Shown: one piece after another, positions 46,231 through 54,831 of the stretch
Numbering within the stretch: position 1 is the stretch's first letter
Layout of the letters: each line of letters starts with the position of its first letter
Origin: Acinetobacter lanii
GTDB lineage: Bacteria > Pseudomonadota > Gammaproteobacteria > Pseudomonadales > Moraxellaceae
Reading direction: 5' to 3'
Length of the DNA: 64,000 nt
Assembly: GCF_011578285.1 (NCBI RefSeq)
Contig: NZ_CP049916.1
Location: 62,001-126,000, forward strand
Made by a program: the position numbers and the translations under genes
The notes under the pieces: model-generated
The model's database searches: none
What the model was told of the DNA's origin: nothing
What the model saw: the letters and a program-made list of their open reading frames with translations, nothing else

Positions 46231-46250
46231 TTGACAATCATAATTGTCAA
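46231..46250. promoter_or_regulatory. Operator-like dyad TTGACAAT-CATA-ATTGTCAA
   Basis: Two perfect 8-bp arms with a 4-bp spacer lie between the divergent TetR and SDR genes. The left arm contains the -35 hexamer of the SDR promoter, so a bound regulator would block RNA polymerase. Confidence 0.7.
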
Positions 46251-46259
46251 ATTTATAGT
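46231..46259 (+). promoter_or_regulatory. Sigma-70 promoter of the SDR gene
   Basis: A perfect TTGACA (46231-46236), a 17-bp spacer and TATAGT (46254-46259) predict a start near 46266. It is the strongest promoter match I found in the window. Confidence 0.7.
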
Positions 46260-46330
46260 GATGCATGAAGCGCACAATTGCAATCATTTTCATGCAGAAA
46301 TCTTGTGCAAAAAATCAAAAGGGAAACACG

Positions 46331-47176
46331 ATGAAGAATTTTAAAAATAAAGTGGCTGCAATTACCGGTGCGGGTTCAGGTATTGGACAACAACTGGCAG
46401 TACTGTTGGCGAAACAGGGCTGTCATTTGTCACTCAGTGATGTCAATGAAAAAGGTTTGGCAGATACGGTTGAATTGATCAAAGACAGCAATGTCCGTGT
46501 CACCACAAAAAAAGTCGATGTGGCAAAACAGCCTGAAGTGAAAGCATGGGCAGAAGAAACCGTGCGTAATCATGGCGCTGTCAATATGATTTTTAACAAT
46601 GCAGGCGTAGCTTTGGGTTCGACCGTGGAAGGTGCGAGCTATGAAGAGTTGGAATGGATCGTGAATATTAACTTTTGGGGTGTGGTGTACGGCACCAAAG
46701 AGTTTTTACCGTATATCAAAAAAACCGGTGATGGGCATATCATCAATATTTCAAGTTTGTTCGGGCTAACGGCTCAGCCAACCCAGTCGGCGTATAACGC
46801 AACCAAATTTGCGGTACGTGGCTTTACGGAATCTTTACGCCAAGAGCTTGATATCGAAAATAAAGGTGTAAGTGCGCTTTGTGTACACCCCGGCGGTATT
46901 CGAACCAATATTGCCAATGATGCACGCATGAATGACAGCTTACGTTCTTTAGGGATGAACCCTGAGAAATCTGCGAAAACCTTTAATAAATTGTTGCGTT
47001 GCCCACCGGAAGAAGCAGCGCGTCAAATTTTAGAAGCGGTACAAAAAGATCGTCGTCGTTTGTTAATTGGTAATGATGCAAAAGTGATTGATCTGATGCA
47101 ACGTGTGTTGCCAACCGGCTATCAAAAGGTCACTGCATTTGCGACCAAACTAAGCAAGCGTTTAGAGCCAAAATAA
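46331..47176 (+). CDS. SDR-family NAD(P)-dependent oxidoreductase
   Basis: This 281-residue protein is a classical short-chain dehydrogenase: cofactor motif GAGSGIG near residue 14, NNAG near 90, catalytic Ser in ISSLFG and the YxxxK motif in YNATKFAV near residues 157-161. The ATG at 46331 is preferred over one at 46265 because AAGGG precedes it and the dehydrogenase fold starts at once (KNFKNKVAAITG). The Acinetobacter-type acyl or alcohol substrate cannot be named. It is likely repressed by the divergent TetR protein. Confidence 0.9.
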   Translation: MKNFKNKVAAITGAGSGIGQQLAVLLAKQGCHLSLSDVNEKGLADTVELIKDSNVRVTTKKVDVAKQPEVKAWAEETVRNHGAVNMIFNNAGVALGSTVEGASYEELEWIVNINFWGVVYGTKEFLPYIKKTGDGHIINISSLFGLTAQPTQSAYNATKFAVRGFTESLRQELDIENKGVSALCVHPGGIRTNIANDARMNDSLRSLGMNPEKSAKTFNKLLRCPPEEAARQILEAVQKDRRRLLIGNDAKVIDLMQRVLPTGYQKVTAFATKLSKRLEPK

Positions 47177-47205
47177 AACCTAGATATGAATCATGGATAA
47201 TCAAT

Positions 47206-47228
47206 CACCCGCTTCGGCGGGTTTTTTT
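47206..47228 (+). terminator. SDR gene terminator
   Basis: The arms CCCGC and GCGGG with a TTCG tetraloop are followed by seven T. Confidence 0.88.
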
Positions 47229-47293
47229 ATGCAGTGCATTGATGTCCTGTTATTCATTTTTATCTTTTCTATATCTGAAATGCAGAAGAAAAA

Positions 47294-47309
47294 TGTCAAA
47301 TATTTGACA
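47294..47309. promoter_or_regulatory. Perfect palindrome TGTCAAATATTTGACA
   Basis: This 16-bp perfect palindrome lies 94 bp upstream of the dioxygenase gene. The form TGTCA-N6-TGACA has the layout of Crp/Fnr-family sites (compare CRP TGTGA-N6-TCACA and CooA TGTCA-N6-CGACA). A Crp/Fnr-type regulator is encoded 1.1 kb downstream; binding is inferred. Confidence 0.5.
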
Positions 47310-47402
47310 GATTTGCATAAGTACATTTGGCAAGATCATTTCACAGCAAGAATTAAGATTTAAAAAAAAATTACCCAATTTTAATGAAATGAGGCAAACC
47401 CT

Positions 47403-48359
47403 ATGAGCTACCAATACCAACACATTCAAGTCAAACCGATTACCGGTCGGATCGGTGCAGAAATCCAAGGCGTGAAACTATCGGGCCAATTGGATCAAAA
47501 CGTGGTGCAAGAAATCAACCAAGCCCTTTTACAGTACAAAGCGATTTTCATTAAAGGGCAACAACATTTAGATGATGTTGAGCAAGAAGCCTTTGCTGCG
47601 CGTTTAGGTGAACCATTGAATCATCCCACTGTGCCAGTCAAACAAGGTTCAAAACATATTTTAGAATTGGACTCAGCACATGGTGCACGAGCTGATTCTT
47701 GGCATACTGACATTACTTTCCTTGATGCCTATCCGAAAGCATCAATCTTACGCAGTGTAGTTGCACCGGCAGCCGGTGGCGACACCGCTTGGGCCAATAC
47801 CACAAGCGCTTACGATGCTTTACCTGCACCTTTAAAAGCGTTGGCAGATACCTTACGTGCCGTGCATAGCAACGACTATGATTATGCGGGTGGCTTGTCG
47901 CAAGCCAACAAAAATATAACGCCTGAAGTTTTGGCGAAATACAAAAATTTCTTTAACTCAACCGAATATGAAACCGAACATCCTTTGGTGCGGGTACACC
48001 CTGAAACTGGGGAAAAGACCTTGTTGCTCGGTCACTTCTTTAAACGCTTTGTCGGCTTTAACTCCACTGACTCACGCAAACTGTTCGATTTATTCCAAAG
48101 CTATGTGGTGAAACAGGAAAATATTGTGCGCTGGCGTTGGGAAGCAGGCGATGTTGCGATTTGGGATAACCGTGCCACGCAACATCGTGCCATCAATGAC
48201 TATGGTGATCAACACCGTGTGGTACGCCGTGTGACATTGCAAGGAGATGTTCCGGTAGGTGTCGATGGTCGTCCAAGTCAGACCTTACGTAAGGAACAAA
48301 AAATTGATATTACCGACTACCGCCTGACCAATGATGGTCAATATGAAAAAGTTTCATAA
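47403..48359 (+). CDS. TauD/AtsK-type alpha-ketoglutarate dioxygenase
   Basis: Enzymes of this family hydroxylate taurine, other sulfonates or alkyl sulfates next to the sulfur group, releasing sulfite or sulfate. The 318-residue protein has the iron-binding facial triad: His and Asp in SWHTDITF near residues 101-103 and the distal His in ATQHRAIND near 260, with the 2-oxoglutarate-binding Arg in HRVVRRVTL. The surroundings of the first motif (KASILRSVVAPAAGGDTAWANTT) look closer to the alkylsulfatase AtsK than to TauD. It is the first gene of the second sulfur locus. Confidence 0.88.
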   Translation: MSYQYQHIQVKPITGRIGAEIQGVKLSGQLDQNVVQEINQALLQYKAIFIKGQQHLDDVEQEAFAARLGEPLNHPTVPVKQGSKHILELDSAHGARADSWHTDITFLDAYPKASILRSVVAPAAGGDTAWANTTSAYDALPAPLKALADTLRAVHSNDYDYAGGLSQANKNITPEVLAKYKNFFNSTEYETEHPLVRVHPETGEKTLLLGHFFKRFVGFNSTDSRKLFDLFQSYVVKQENIVRWRWEAGDVAIWDNRATQHRAINDYGDQHRVVRRVTLQGDVPVGVDGRPSQTLRKEQKIDITDYRLTNDGQYEKVS

Positions 48360-48436
48360 TCAAATCTTTAAACTCGGTAAACTTTGCATAAAAATGGCTA
48401 TCTAATCAATAATAAATGATTCGATGTTAAAAGCTA

Positions 48437-48473
48437 ATCCATCTAGTATGAATCAAAATAATACTGGATGGAT
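48437..48473 (+). promoter_or_regulatory. Stem-loop over the first start codon of the Crp/Fnr gene
   Basis: Two 13-base arms, ATCCATCTAGTAT and ATACTGGATGGAT, pair with one G-U and enclose an 11-base loop. The ATG at 48468 lies in the right arm. It could be an operator, a translational control hairpin, or a weak terminator of the dioxygenase transcript. Confidence 0.5.
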
Positions 48474-49199
48474 CATTTTAATATGCAATATTATGATTTT
48501 AATGCGTCAACAAATACGCATATTATAAGGAATATATTTAAAACAATATCTCAGGATAATATTCAATATTTATTAGATCACTCGCAGATTAAAAAATATC
48601 AAAAAGGCGAGATGGTGATTCAACGTAATCATGCTCATCAATCTCAGCATGATTCACTTTATATTCTGCTCGATGGGATTATCCAAATTGGATATTTAAG
48701 CCCATCGGGTCGTTTTCATGCCTTTAATTATTATTCGGAAAAAAACTTTATTAACTTGTTTTGCTGCCTACAAAATCATGCCCCTGAATATGACTATTAT
48801 GCCTTTAATCAATTGCAAGTTTTGGTGATTCCCAAATCCATCTTCTTGGGATTGATCGAGCAAAATCAAGCTCTTTCGCAAGAGGTGATGCAACTACTTG
48901 CTTTGCGTATGCATTACCTGATGGCAGAATTGAAGTTCTTGCACATTGCCAATTTATCGCAAAAAGTGGCGAAAACCTTACTCAATTTGACCCATCAATA
49001 TGGGGTTCGACAGGCATTGGGCTGGGAAATTAAATTGAAAATTTCACAGCATGATTTGGCTGATTTACTTTCAGCATCACGCCAAACAGTCAATAAAGAA
49101 ATTAAAAAGTTGGTCGGTTTAGATATTTTAAATTGGCAATATGAAAATATTGTTATTAAAGATGTTGATTATTTAAAACGACAGATCGAGTTACTTTAA
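48468..49199 (+). CDS. Crp/Fnr-family regulator of the second sulfur locus
   Basis: This protein of up to 243 residues has a cyclic-nucleotide-binding-type beta-roll (about residues 25-140) and a C-terminal winged helix with LKISQHDLADLLSASRQTVNKEIKKL near residues 185-210. The cAMP-binding Arg-Ser pattern of CRP and the N-terminal iron-sulfur cysteines of Fnr are absent, so the signal is unknown. Two in-frame ATGs, at 48468 and 48483, are possible; the first lies inside a hairpin and neither has a good Shine-Dalgarno site. Its codons are more AT-rich than its neighbours. Confidence 0.85.
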   Translation: MDHFNMQYYDFNASTNTHIIRNIFKTISQDNIQYLLDHSQIKKYQKGEMVIQRNHAHQSQHDSLYILLDGIIQIGYLSPSGRFHAFNYYSEKNFINLFCCLQNHAPEYDYYAFNQLQVLVIPKSIFLGLIEQNQALSQEVMQLLALRMHYLMAELKFLHIANLSQKVAKTLLNLTHQYGVRQALGWEIKLKISQHDLADLLSASRQTVNKEIKKLVGLDILNWQYENIVIKDVDYLKRQIELL

Positions 49200-49310
49200 T
49201 TGTAGGGTCATATTATGAATAAAATAAGATATAAAAATCTATTTTAATTATTTTTGATTATGAAATAAATTGTGCAGTATTAATTCCAACAAAAATAGGA
49301 GGAATTAATA

Positions 49311-49526
49311 ATGACAATTCAATCAATCAACGTTCGAAATCAAATTAAAGGCACCATTCAAGAAATCGTCAAAGGCGATGTGGTCTCTGAAGTCGATGTG
49401 GTGACTGCTTCGGGTATTTTTACCTCAGTCATTACCACACGTTCAGTCAATGACTTGAACCTACAAGTGGGGAGCCAAGTTTTAGTCCTGATCAAATCGA
49501 CAGACGTGTCGCTTGCCAAGCTGTAG
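49311..49526 (+). CDS. Mop/TOBE-domain protein, SsuF-like
   Basis: This 71-residue protein is a single TOBE domain (INVRNQIKGTIQEIVKGDVVSEVDVVTASG, then VNDLNLQVGSQVLVLIKSTDV), the fold that binds molybdate or pterin in Mop proteins. A similar small protein, SsuF, belongs to the ssuEADCBF sulfonate operon of Pseudomonas putida, where it is needed for sulfonate use. TAGGAGG provides a near-perfect ribosome-binding site. The gene is 12 bp upstream of the porin gene and probably opens the transport operon. Confidence 0.85.
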   Translation: MTIQSINVRNQIKGTIQEIVKGDVVSEVDVVTASGIFTSVITTRSVNDLNLQVGSQVLVLIKSTDVSLAKL

Positions 49527-49538
49527 GTGTCACGATTC

Positions 49539-51056
49539 ATGAATCAACCACTTAAAATCGGCATTGCAACACTCACGTTACTCAGTGCCAGCATCAGTTT
49601 GACCCATGCGGACACTGAAGTCAGCCAGCTCAAACAGCAAGTGAGTCAACTCGAAAAATCATTAAACCTGTTGAAAGGTGAAATCAGTCGTTTGCAAGCC
49701 AAAGAAGCCAATGCAACAACAACCACAGCAACAGCACCTCAAGTAAGCAATGAGACTGAGCCGACCGATGAGTTGGCAAGTGATCACTCAGCTGAAGAGC
49801 TAGATGATGGCGAACGCTATGTCACTCAGGCTGAATTCCAAGGCATGCAAAGTGACCTTGAAAATTATAAATATCAAGTGCAACGTGACCGTGATACCAA
49901 GACCGCATTGTCTTCACGTCAACTGTTGATCAATGGCGTGGTGCAGGCCAAAGCGTCTTATTATGATGAACCGCAAACCACTCGCCCGAATGGTAACAAT
50001 ACGGCAAGTGCAGTGAATCATCGCCGTTCTTCTTTCGATTTGGGCGCGGTACAAATTGGTTTTATGGGCAATCTGTTCAAAGACTATGAACAAGGACGTA
50101 ACCTTGATTTCAACTTACGTTTTGGTACTTCACCGCAGTCAGGCACCAACAACAGTTATTTAAATTTACTCGATGCACAGTTGATTTATAACGTGTTACC
50201 AACCATCAGTGCCGATACCGGGCGTTTAAGTGTGACCTTAGGTCAACAGCTTTTACCCTTTGGTCAGGAAGTGCAATCGACTGAAGATTTGAAACCGACC
50301 ATCAACAACGCTTTATTTAGTTTACCGGGTTATGGCTATGGTTTGGCACTGCGTGAAGTGGGTTTGATTGTACGGGGTGATGCCTTTCCAACCGTCGATT
50401 ATGGTTATAACTATCGTTCACCGATGTTCAGCTATGCCTTCGGCATCGTGAATGGCAATGGTGCCAATAAGTCAGACGACAACGACGACAAGAACTTTAT
50501 AGGACGCTTACGCTATACCTTGCCTGCCGAATATAACTCATGGTTACGTGAACTGAGCCTAGGTGTGTCTTGGTATCAAGGCAAAAGCAATTTATTTGAA
50601 ATCAATGGCAACAACGCATCCTTTGCCGGCAAAGGTGATGTGCTACGTAAAGGCATCGATCTGTATTACAACCATCATCCTTTTGGCCTGACTTACGAGT
50701 ATGTCCAGGGTGAAGATGACACTTACGTTAATGCCAATCACAGCGTCTACAACCGCAAAAGTGAATCGCATACCGGAACCTTGTTCTGGAACTTCGGGGA
50801 GCAATTCGTCAAAGGTTTCCGTAACCAAGGTCGTTATGACGACTGGTGGCCAAAGTCGTATCAAGCCTTCTACCGTTTCGACAGCATTGATCGTGACACC
50901 CATCTAAATAATCAAACCATCGACATTCATAGTCTGGGGCTAAATGCGTTCTTTGCCGAAACCACCAAGTTTCAGCTCAACGTCAATCATATTGATAACG
51001 CAATCAGCAATCAAAAATATAACGAGCTGGTCGCTCAGTTCCAATATGGCTTTTAA
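49539..51056 (+). CDS. Outer-membrane porin, coiled-coil N terminus
   Basis: This 505-residue protein has a signal peptide ending at LTHA near residue 24, then a coiled coil (VSQLKQQVSQLEKSLNLLKGEISRLQ) and an acidic linker. A predicted beta-barrel from about residue 125 ends in the aromatic residue F of FQYGF, as required for BAM recognition. It resembles the OprO/OprP-like phosphate-selective or anion porins. Placement with a sulfonate-type transporter suggests it passes organosulfur anions. I choose ATG 49539 over GTG 49527 because AGGTG precedes it. Confidence 0.85.
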   Translation: MNQPLKIGIATLTLLSASISLTHADTEVSQLKQQVSQLEKSLNLLKGEISRLQAKEANATTTTATAPQVSNETEPTDELASDHSAEELDDGERYVTQAEFQGMQSDLENYKYQVQRDRDTKTALSSRQLLINGVVQAKASYYDEPQTTRPNGNNTASAVNHRRSSFDLGAVQIGFMGNLFKDYEQGRNLDFNLRFGTSPQSGTNNSYLNLLDAQLIYNVLPTISADTGRLSVTLGQQLLPFGQEVQSTEDLKPTINNALFSLPGYGYGLALREVGLIVRGDAFPTVDYGYNYRSPMFSYAFGIVNGNGANKSDDNDDKNFIGRLRYTLPAEYNSWLRELSLGVSWYQGKSNLFEINGNNASFAGKGDVLRKGIDLYYNHHPFGLTYEYVQGEDDTYVNANHSVYNRKSESHTGTLFWNFGEQFVKGFRNQGRYDDWWPKSYQAFYRFDSIDRDTHLNNQTIDIHSLGLNAFFAETTKFQLNVNHIDNAISNQKYNELVAQFQYGF

Positions 51057-51085
51057 TTTTTATCAATCTTGAGAGGATTTTCCAC

Positions 51086-52153
51086 ATGGCTTCATGGTCT
51101 AAAATTTTTGTTAGCAGCATCTTGGCGACATCGACACTTTTTCCACTGTCGCAAAGTTTTGCAGCTGAGGCAAAGCCGACAGTGATTCGATTCGCTTCAC
51201 CTTTAGTGGGCACAGGCAACCGTCCCGTGGGTTATAGCAACTATTATGCAACCACACAAACCTTGGGTTTAATTGAAAAAGAATTCCAAAAAGATGGCAT
51301 TAAAATTCAATGGAATAACTTTAAAGGCGCAGGACCTGCGGTCAATGAATCCTATGCCAATGGTCTGGTGGATATTACGTGGTTGGGTGACTTACCGGCA
51401 TTGATTGGTAAAGCCAGCCGCCTAGATACTAAACTCATCGCTATTGGTGGAACCAAGGACAATACTTATTTGGTGGTTCCAGCAGGTTCGACAGCAAAAT
51501 CTTGGGCAGATTTAAAGGGCAAGCGCATTGGCTTCTTTAAAGGGACAAGTGTGCATCTCGCGATTAACCAAATCATTAGAAAGCATGGTTTATCCGAAAA
51601 AGATTTTCGCTTTGTCAATACCGATGGTGCGGTGGGCTATTCGGCATTGGCCAGTGGTGATCTAGATGCCATATTCAGTAATCAGTCACTGTATCCGGTA
51701 ATCGATCGAGGGATTGGTAAACTGATTTACAGCTCAAAACAAGAATCCACTCAACTGCAAAGTTCAGGCTATGTATTAGTGAGCTCTAAGTTTGAACAAA
51801 AATACCCTGAAACGGTACAACGGATTGTCAATGTGCTGGTTAAACAAGCGGCATGGGAAAGTGACCCTGCCCATAAAGCTGAACTGTTTAAGTTATGGTC
51901 TAAGTCAGGCTTGTCTTATAACACTTTTGTGAAAGCCAATCAGGGAATCGATTTAAAACGTCATAGTGCTCCGATTTTTGATGCTTACAACGTTGCAGTG
52001 ATTAAACAGAAATTAAAAGCAGGGCAGGAGTTGAAATTAATTCGAGGCAATATCGATGTGGATCAATGGATTGAACCGAAATATGTCAACAATGCTTTAA
52101 AAACACTGAACTTGCAGAATTTCTGGACGCCATTAAATGCCAGCGGTAAATAA
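51086..52153 (+). CDS. Sulfonate/sulfate-ester-type ABC binding protein
   Basis: This 355-residue periplasmic protein has a signal peptide ending SFAAEA near residue 28. The mature part belongs to the SsuA/TauA/NMT1 group (GLVDITWLGDLPALIGKAS, LKGKRIGFFKGTSVHLAINQII, ALASGDLDAIFSNQSLYPV). It is clearly more distant from the two SsuA-type proteins at 3-5 kb than they are from each other, so it likely binds a different compound. It precedes the two permease genes in the operon. Confidence 0.88.
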   Translation: MASWSKIFVSSILATSTLFPLSQSFAAEAKPTVIRFASPLVGTGNRPVGYSNYYATTQTLGLIEKEFQKDGIKIQWNNFKGAGPAVNESYANGLVDITWLGDLPALIGKASRLDTKLIAIGGTKDNTYLVVPAGSTAKSWADLKGKRIGFFKGTSVHLAINQIIRKHGLSEKDFRFVNTDGAVGYSALASGDLDAIFSNQSLYPVIDRGIGKLIYSSKQESTQLQSSGYVLVSSKFEQKYPETVQRIVNVLVKQAAWESDPAHKAELFKLWSKSGLSYNTFVKANQGIDLKRHSAPIFDAYNVAVIKQKLKAGQELKLIRGNIDVDQWIEPKYVNNALKTLNLQNFWTPLNASGK

Positions 52154-52184
52154 CTGCTCGCAGGCGAAATAGGAGGAGCATGGC

Positions 52185-53033
52185 ATGTCTCAACAGATCG
52201 CTTTAAAACCAAGCACCCATTCATCGGTGTTGATCGATGAATCACAACCGACATCTTTTTGGCAATTTTTTAAGCACAGCAGAGTCTTGTATTGGTTGGT
52301 CGGCAGTATTTTTCCGATTATCTTGCTGTGGTTATGGCATGTGTCAGTAGAAAAAAATTGGGTCAATCCTTTATTGCTGCCCGCACCCGATCTGGTGTGG
52401 ACGGCACTAAAAGATTTATACAGCAGTGGTGAACTGTGGAGCAATTTAAAGGTCAGTTTATCCCGCATTGCTTATGGCTTTAGTGCTGGCATCAGCTTGG
52501 CATTGTTGCTGGGTCTGAGCATGGGCTTGTCTAAAACCGTTGAAGCCTATCTTTGGCCGATCTTTAAAGTGATCAATTTAGTCCCGGTGGTGGGTTGGAT
52601 TCCGTTACTTATACTTTTGGTCGGTATTGATGAAGCCTTAAAAATTATTTTGATTGCCAAATCTGCACTGGTACCCATGACCATCAATGTGTTTAAAGGG
52701 GTGCGCAATATTCCACAGTCTTTAACCGAGGTGGCGGATGTATACCAACTCGGTACATGGTCAAAGTTTAAGAACTTAGTTTTGCCGGGTGCCTTTATCA
52801 GTTTTATCGGTGGTTTAAGACTGTCTTTGGCCAGTGCTTGGGGTGCCTTGGTGGCAGTTGAACTGTTGGCATCCAGTGAGGGCATTGGTTACCTGATGGT
52901 CTATGGTCGTCAAATTTTCCAACTGGATGTGGTACTTGCCACGGTCATTGTGATTGGTTTGGTCGGCTTCGCCTTTGATGTGGTCATTAGCTTGATTCAG
53001 AAACGTTTTAGCGCATGGAATACACAACAATAA
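52185..53033 (+). CDS. ABC permease 1 of the second sulfur locus
   Basis: This 282-residue SsuC/TauC-type permease has about six hydrophobic segments and the EAA loop (LTEVADVYQLGTWSKFKNLVLPGAF). It starts 31 bp after the binding-protein gene, with AGGAGG upstream. A second, different permease gene follows after 12 bp, so the channel is probably a heterodimer, unlike the single-permease ssu system at the left of the window. Confidence 0.9.
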   Translation: MSQQIALKPSTHSSVLIDESQPTSFWQFFKHSRVLYWLVGSIFPIILLWLWHVSVEKNWVNPLLLPAPDLVWTALKDLYSSGELWSNLKVSLSRIAYGFSAGISLALLLGLSMGLSKTVEAYLWPIFKVINLVPVVGWIPLLILLVGIDEALKIILIAKSALVPMTINVFKGVRNIPQSLTEVADVYQLGTWSKFKNLVLPGAFISFIGGLRLSLASAWGALVAVELLASSEGIGYLMVYGRQIFQLDVVLATVIVIGLVGFAFDVVISLIQKRFSAWNTQQ

Positions 53034-53045
53034 GAGGGCAAGACC

Positions 53046-53846
53046 ATGACAGAAAAAACCGCCGTACAGGCACAACAAAAAAAATCATTGGATTTTGATT
53101 ATCGTGGCTGGGTGATTCCCCTGATTCTATTTTTGCTGTGGTACATCACAACTGACCAAAAATGGGTGGATCCCGCATTATTGCCACGTCCTCACAATGT
53201 ATGGCAAGTGTTTGTAGAAAGTTGGCAGTCTAAAGAATTAATTGAAAATATTCTGTATAGCTTGGCACGCAATACCACTGGATTTATTGCAGGGGGACTC
53301 ATCGGCGCTGCATTGGGACTGTTATTGGGACTGAACAGTTGGGCAGATCGTTTCTTCTCACCAACCTTAAATGCGATTAAACATGTGGCGGTGTTTGCTT
53401 GGATTCCACTCATGATCATGTGGTTTGGTAATGGGGAATTGTCCAAAGTGATCTTTATTGCATTGGTGGTGTTTTATCCGGTGTTTTTTAATACCTATGA
53501 TGGGGTCAAAAACATCTCAGAAAAAACCAAAGAAGTAGCGAAAATATTCCAACTCAGTAAATTCAGCACCTTTTTTAAAGTGATTTTACCCTCAGCAGCA
53601 CCGAGTATTTTTGCAGGCTTAAACATTGCCTTGGTGTTCTCTTGGGTCGCAACCATTGGTGCGGAATACTTCTTTGTGGCGGCACCGGGTGTGGTCAATC
53701 CAATCTTAGATGGACAGAGTTTATTTAAGATGGAAGTGGTGTTGTATGGCATGGCGATTATTGCTGTAGTGGGTTTGCTGTTCTCCAAATTGGCACAATT
53801 CTTTGAAGGCTATAACCTGCGTTGGCGTCAAGGTTTACACAAATAA
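53046..53846 (+). CDS. ABC permease 2 of the second sulfur locus
   Basis: This 266-residue permease has the same fold as the preceding one, with about six membrane segments and EAA loop (KTKEVAKIFQLSKFSTFFKVILPSAAPSIF). The two share the overall plan (WVNPLLLPAPDLVW against WVDPALLPRPHNVW near the N terminus), which indicates an old duplication. It follows after 12 bp and is followed by the ATPase gene after 77 bp. Confidence 0.9.
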   Translation: MTEKTAVQAQQKKSLDFDYRGWVIPLILFLLWYITTDQKWVDPALLPRPHNVWQVFVESWQSKELIENILYSLARNTTGFIAGGLIGAALGLLLGLNSWADRFFSPTLNAIKHVAVFAWIPLMIMWFGNGELSKVIFIALVVFYPVFFNTYDGVKNISEKTKEVAKIFQLSKFSTFFKVILPSAAPSIFAGLNIALVFSWVATIGAEYFFVAAPGVVNPILDGQSLFKMEVVLYGMAIIAVVGLLFSKLAQFFEGYNLRWRQGLHK

Positions 53847-53923
53847 ACCCATTTAAAAATAGAAAAAATAAGGTCTGCATTCGTTCAGACCTACACCGAA
53901 TATGAAAATAAATAGGCATACAT

Positions 53924-54739
53924 ATGAATCAGCAAGTCAAAGCCTTTGGGCAAGTTGAAATTAAGCAATTAGATAAATTTTTCCTGCGACAAGGCGAACC
54001 CTTACAAGTGTTGGATCAAATTAATCTCAATATTCAACCGGGTGAATTTATCAGTATTGTTGGGAATAGTGGCTGTGGTAAATCGACCTTATTGCGTCTT
54101 TTGGTGGGTTTAGATGCGGAGTTTAAAGGCTCAATTCTGATTGATGGCAAAGCCATTGAGGGTACAAGTCTAGAGCGGGGGATTGTGTTTCAAGATCACC
54201 GACTCTTTCCATGGTTAAATGTTGAACAAAACATTGCATTGGCTTTGGAAAAGAGTGCCTATAGCAAAGCTGAAAAGCAGGCGTTAATCGATTATCACCT
54301 TGAGTTGGTACAACTCAGCGCATTTAAACATTCCTATCCCTCTGAGTTGTCAGGTGGGATGAGTCAGCGCGTAGCGATTGCACGCAGCTTGGTGAATCGC
54401 CCGCAAATTTTGTTACTCGATGAGCCTTTTGGTGCACTCGATGCCTTAACCCGTGCCAACCTGCAACAAGAGTTGCAACGGATTCTAGCTTCAGAAAAAA
54501 TCACCACCATTTTGGTCACGCATGATGTGGAAGAAGCGGTGTTATTAGGAGACCGTGTGGTGGTGATGCAACCCAATCCGGGTCGGATCAAACGTATAGT
54601 GGAGGTCAATTTAGAGCGTCCACGTAAACGTGAAGACTTTCGTTTGGCAGCTTTGAAAAATGATATTTTGGTGGATTTTAAAGACAAGCAGATTGAAGTC
54701 GAACCGCATGAATTGGCGCAGTATGGTTTAACTTGGTAA
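53924..54739 (+). CDS. ABC ATPase of the second sulfur locus
   Basis: This 271-residue ATPase has Walker A GNSGCGKST near residue 46, Q-loop FQDHRLFPW, signature LSGGMSQR near 143-150, Walker B ILLLDEPFGALDA and the switch His in VTHDVEEAV. It is an SsuB/TauB-type subunit, and the C-terminal tail (VEPHELAQYGLTW) differs from the SsuB at the left of the window. It completes the transport operon. Confidence 0.92.
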   Translation: MNQQVKAFGQVEIKQLDKFFLRQGEPLQVLDQINLNIQPGEFISIVGNSGCGKSTLLRLLVGLDAEFKGSILIDGKAIEGTSLERGIVFQDHRLFPWLNVEQNIALALEKSAYSKAEKQALIDYHLELVQLSAFKHSYPSELSGGMSQRVAIARSLVNRPQILLLDEPFGALDALTRANLQQELQRILASEKITTILVTHDVEEAVLLGDRVVVMQPNPGRIKRIVEVNLERPRKREDFRLAALKNDILVDFKDKQIEVEPHELAQYGLTW

Positions 54740-54784
54740 TGCATATGCGCTGTTTCCAGCAAGAAACACACCATCAAATAAACA

Positions 54785-54814
54785 ATAAAAATGCCCCGAA
54801 GGGCATTTTTTTAT
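54785..54814. terminator. Bidirectional terminator of the transporter operon and LLM gene
   Basis: The arms AAAAATGCCC and GGGCATTTTT flank a CGAA loop. It separates the converging ATPase and monooxygenase genes. Confidence 0.9.
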
Positions 54815-54831
54815 TGTGTTCTACAGCAATC

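Noticed and set aside
46265..46330. Longer start of the SDR gene
   Set aside because: The extra residues (MKRTIAIIFMQ...) have no ribosome-binding site and lie at the predicted transcription start; the ATG at 46331 has AAGGG upstream.
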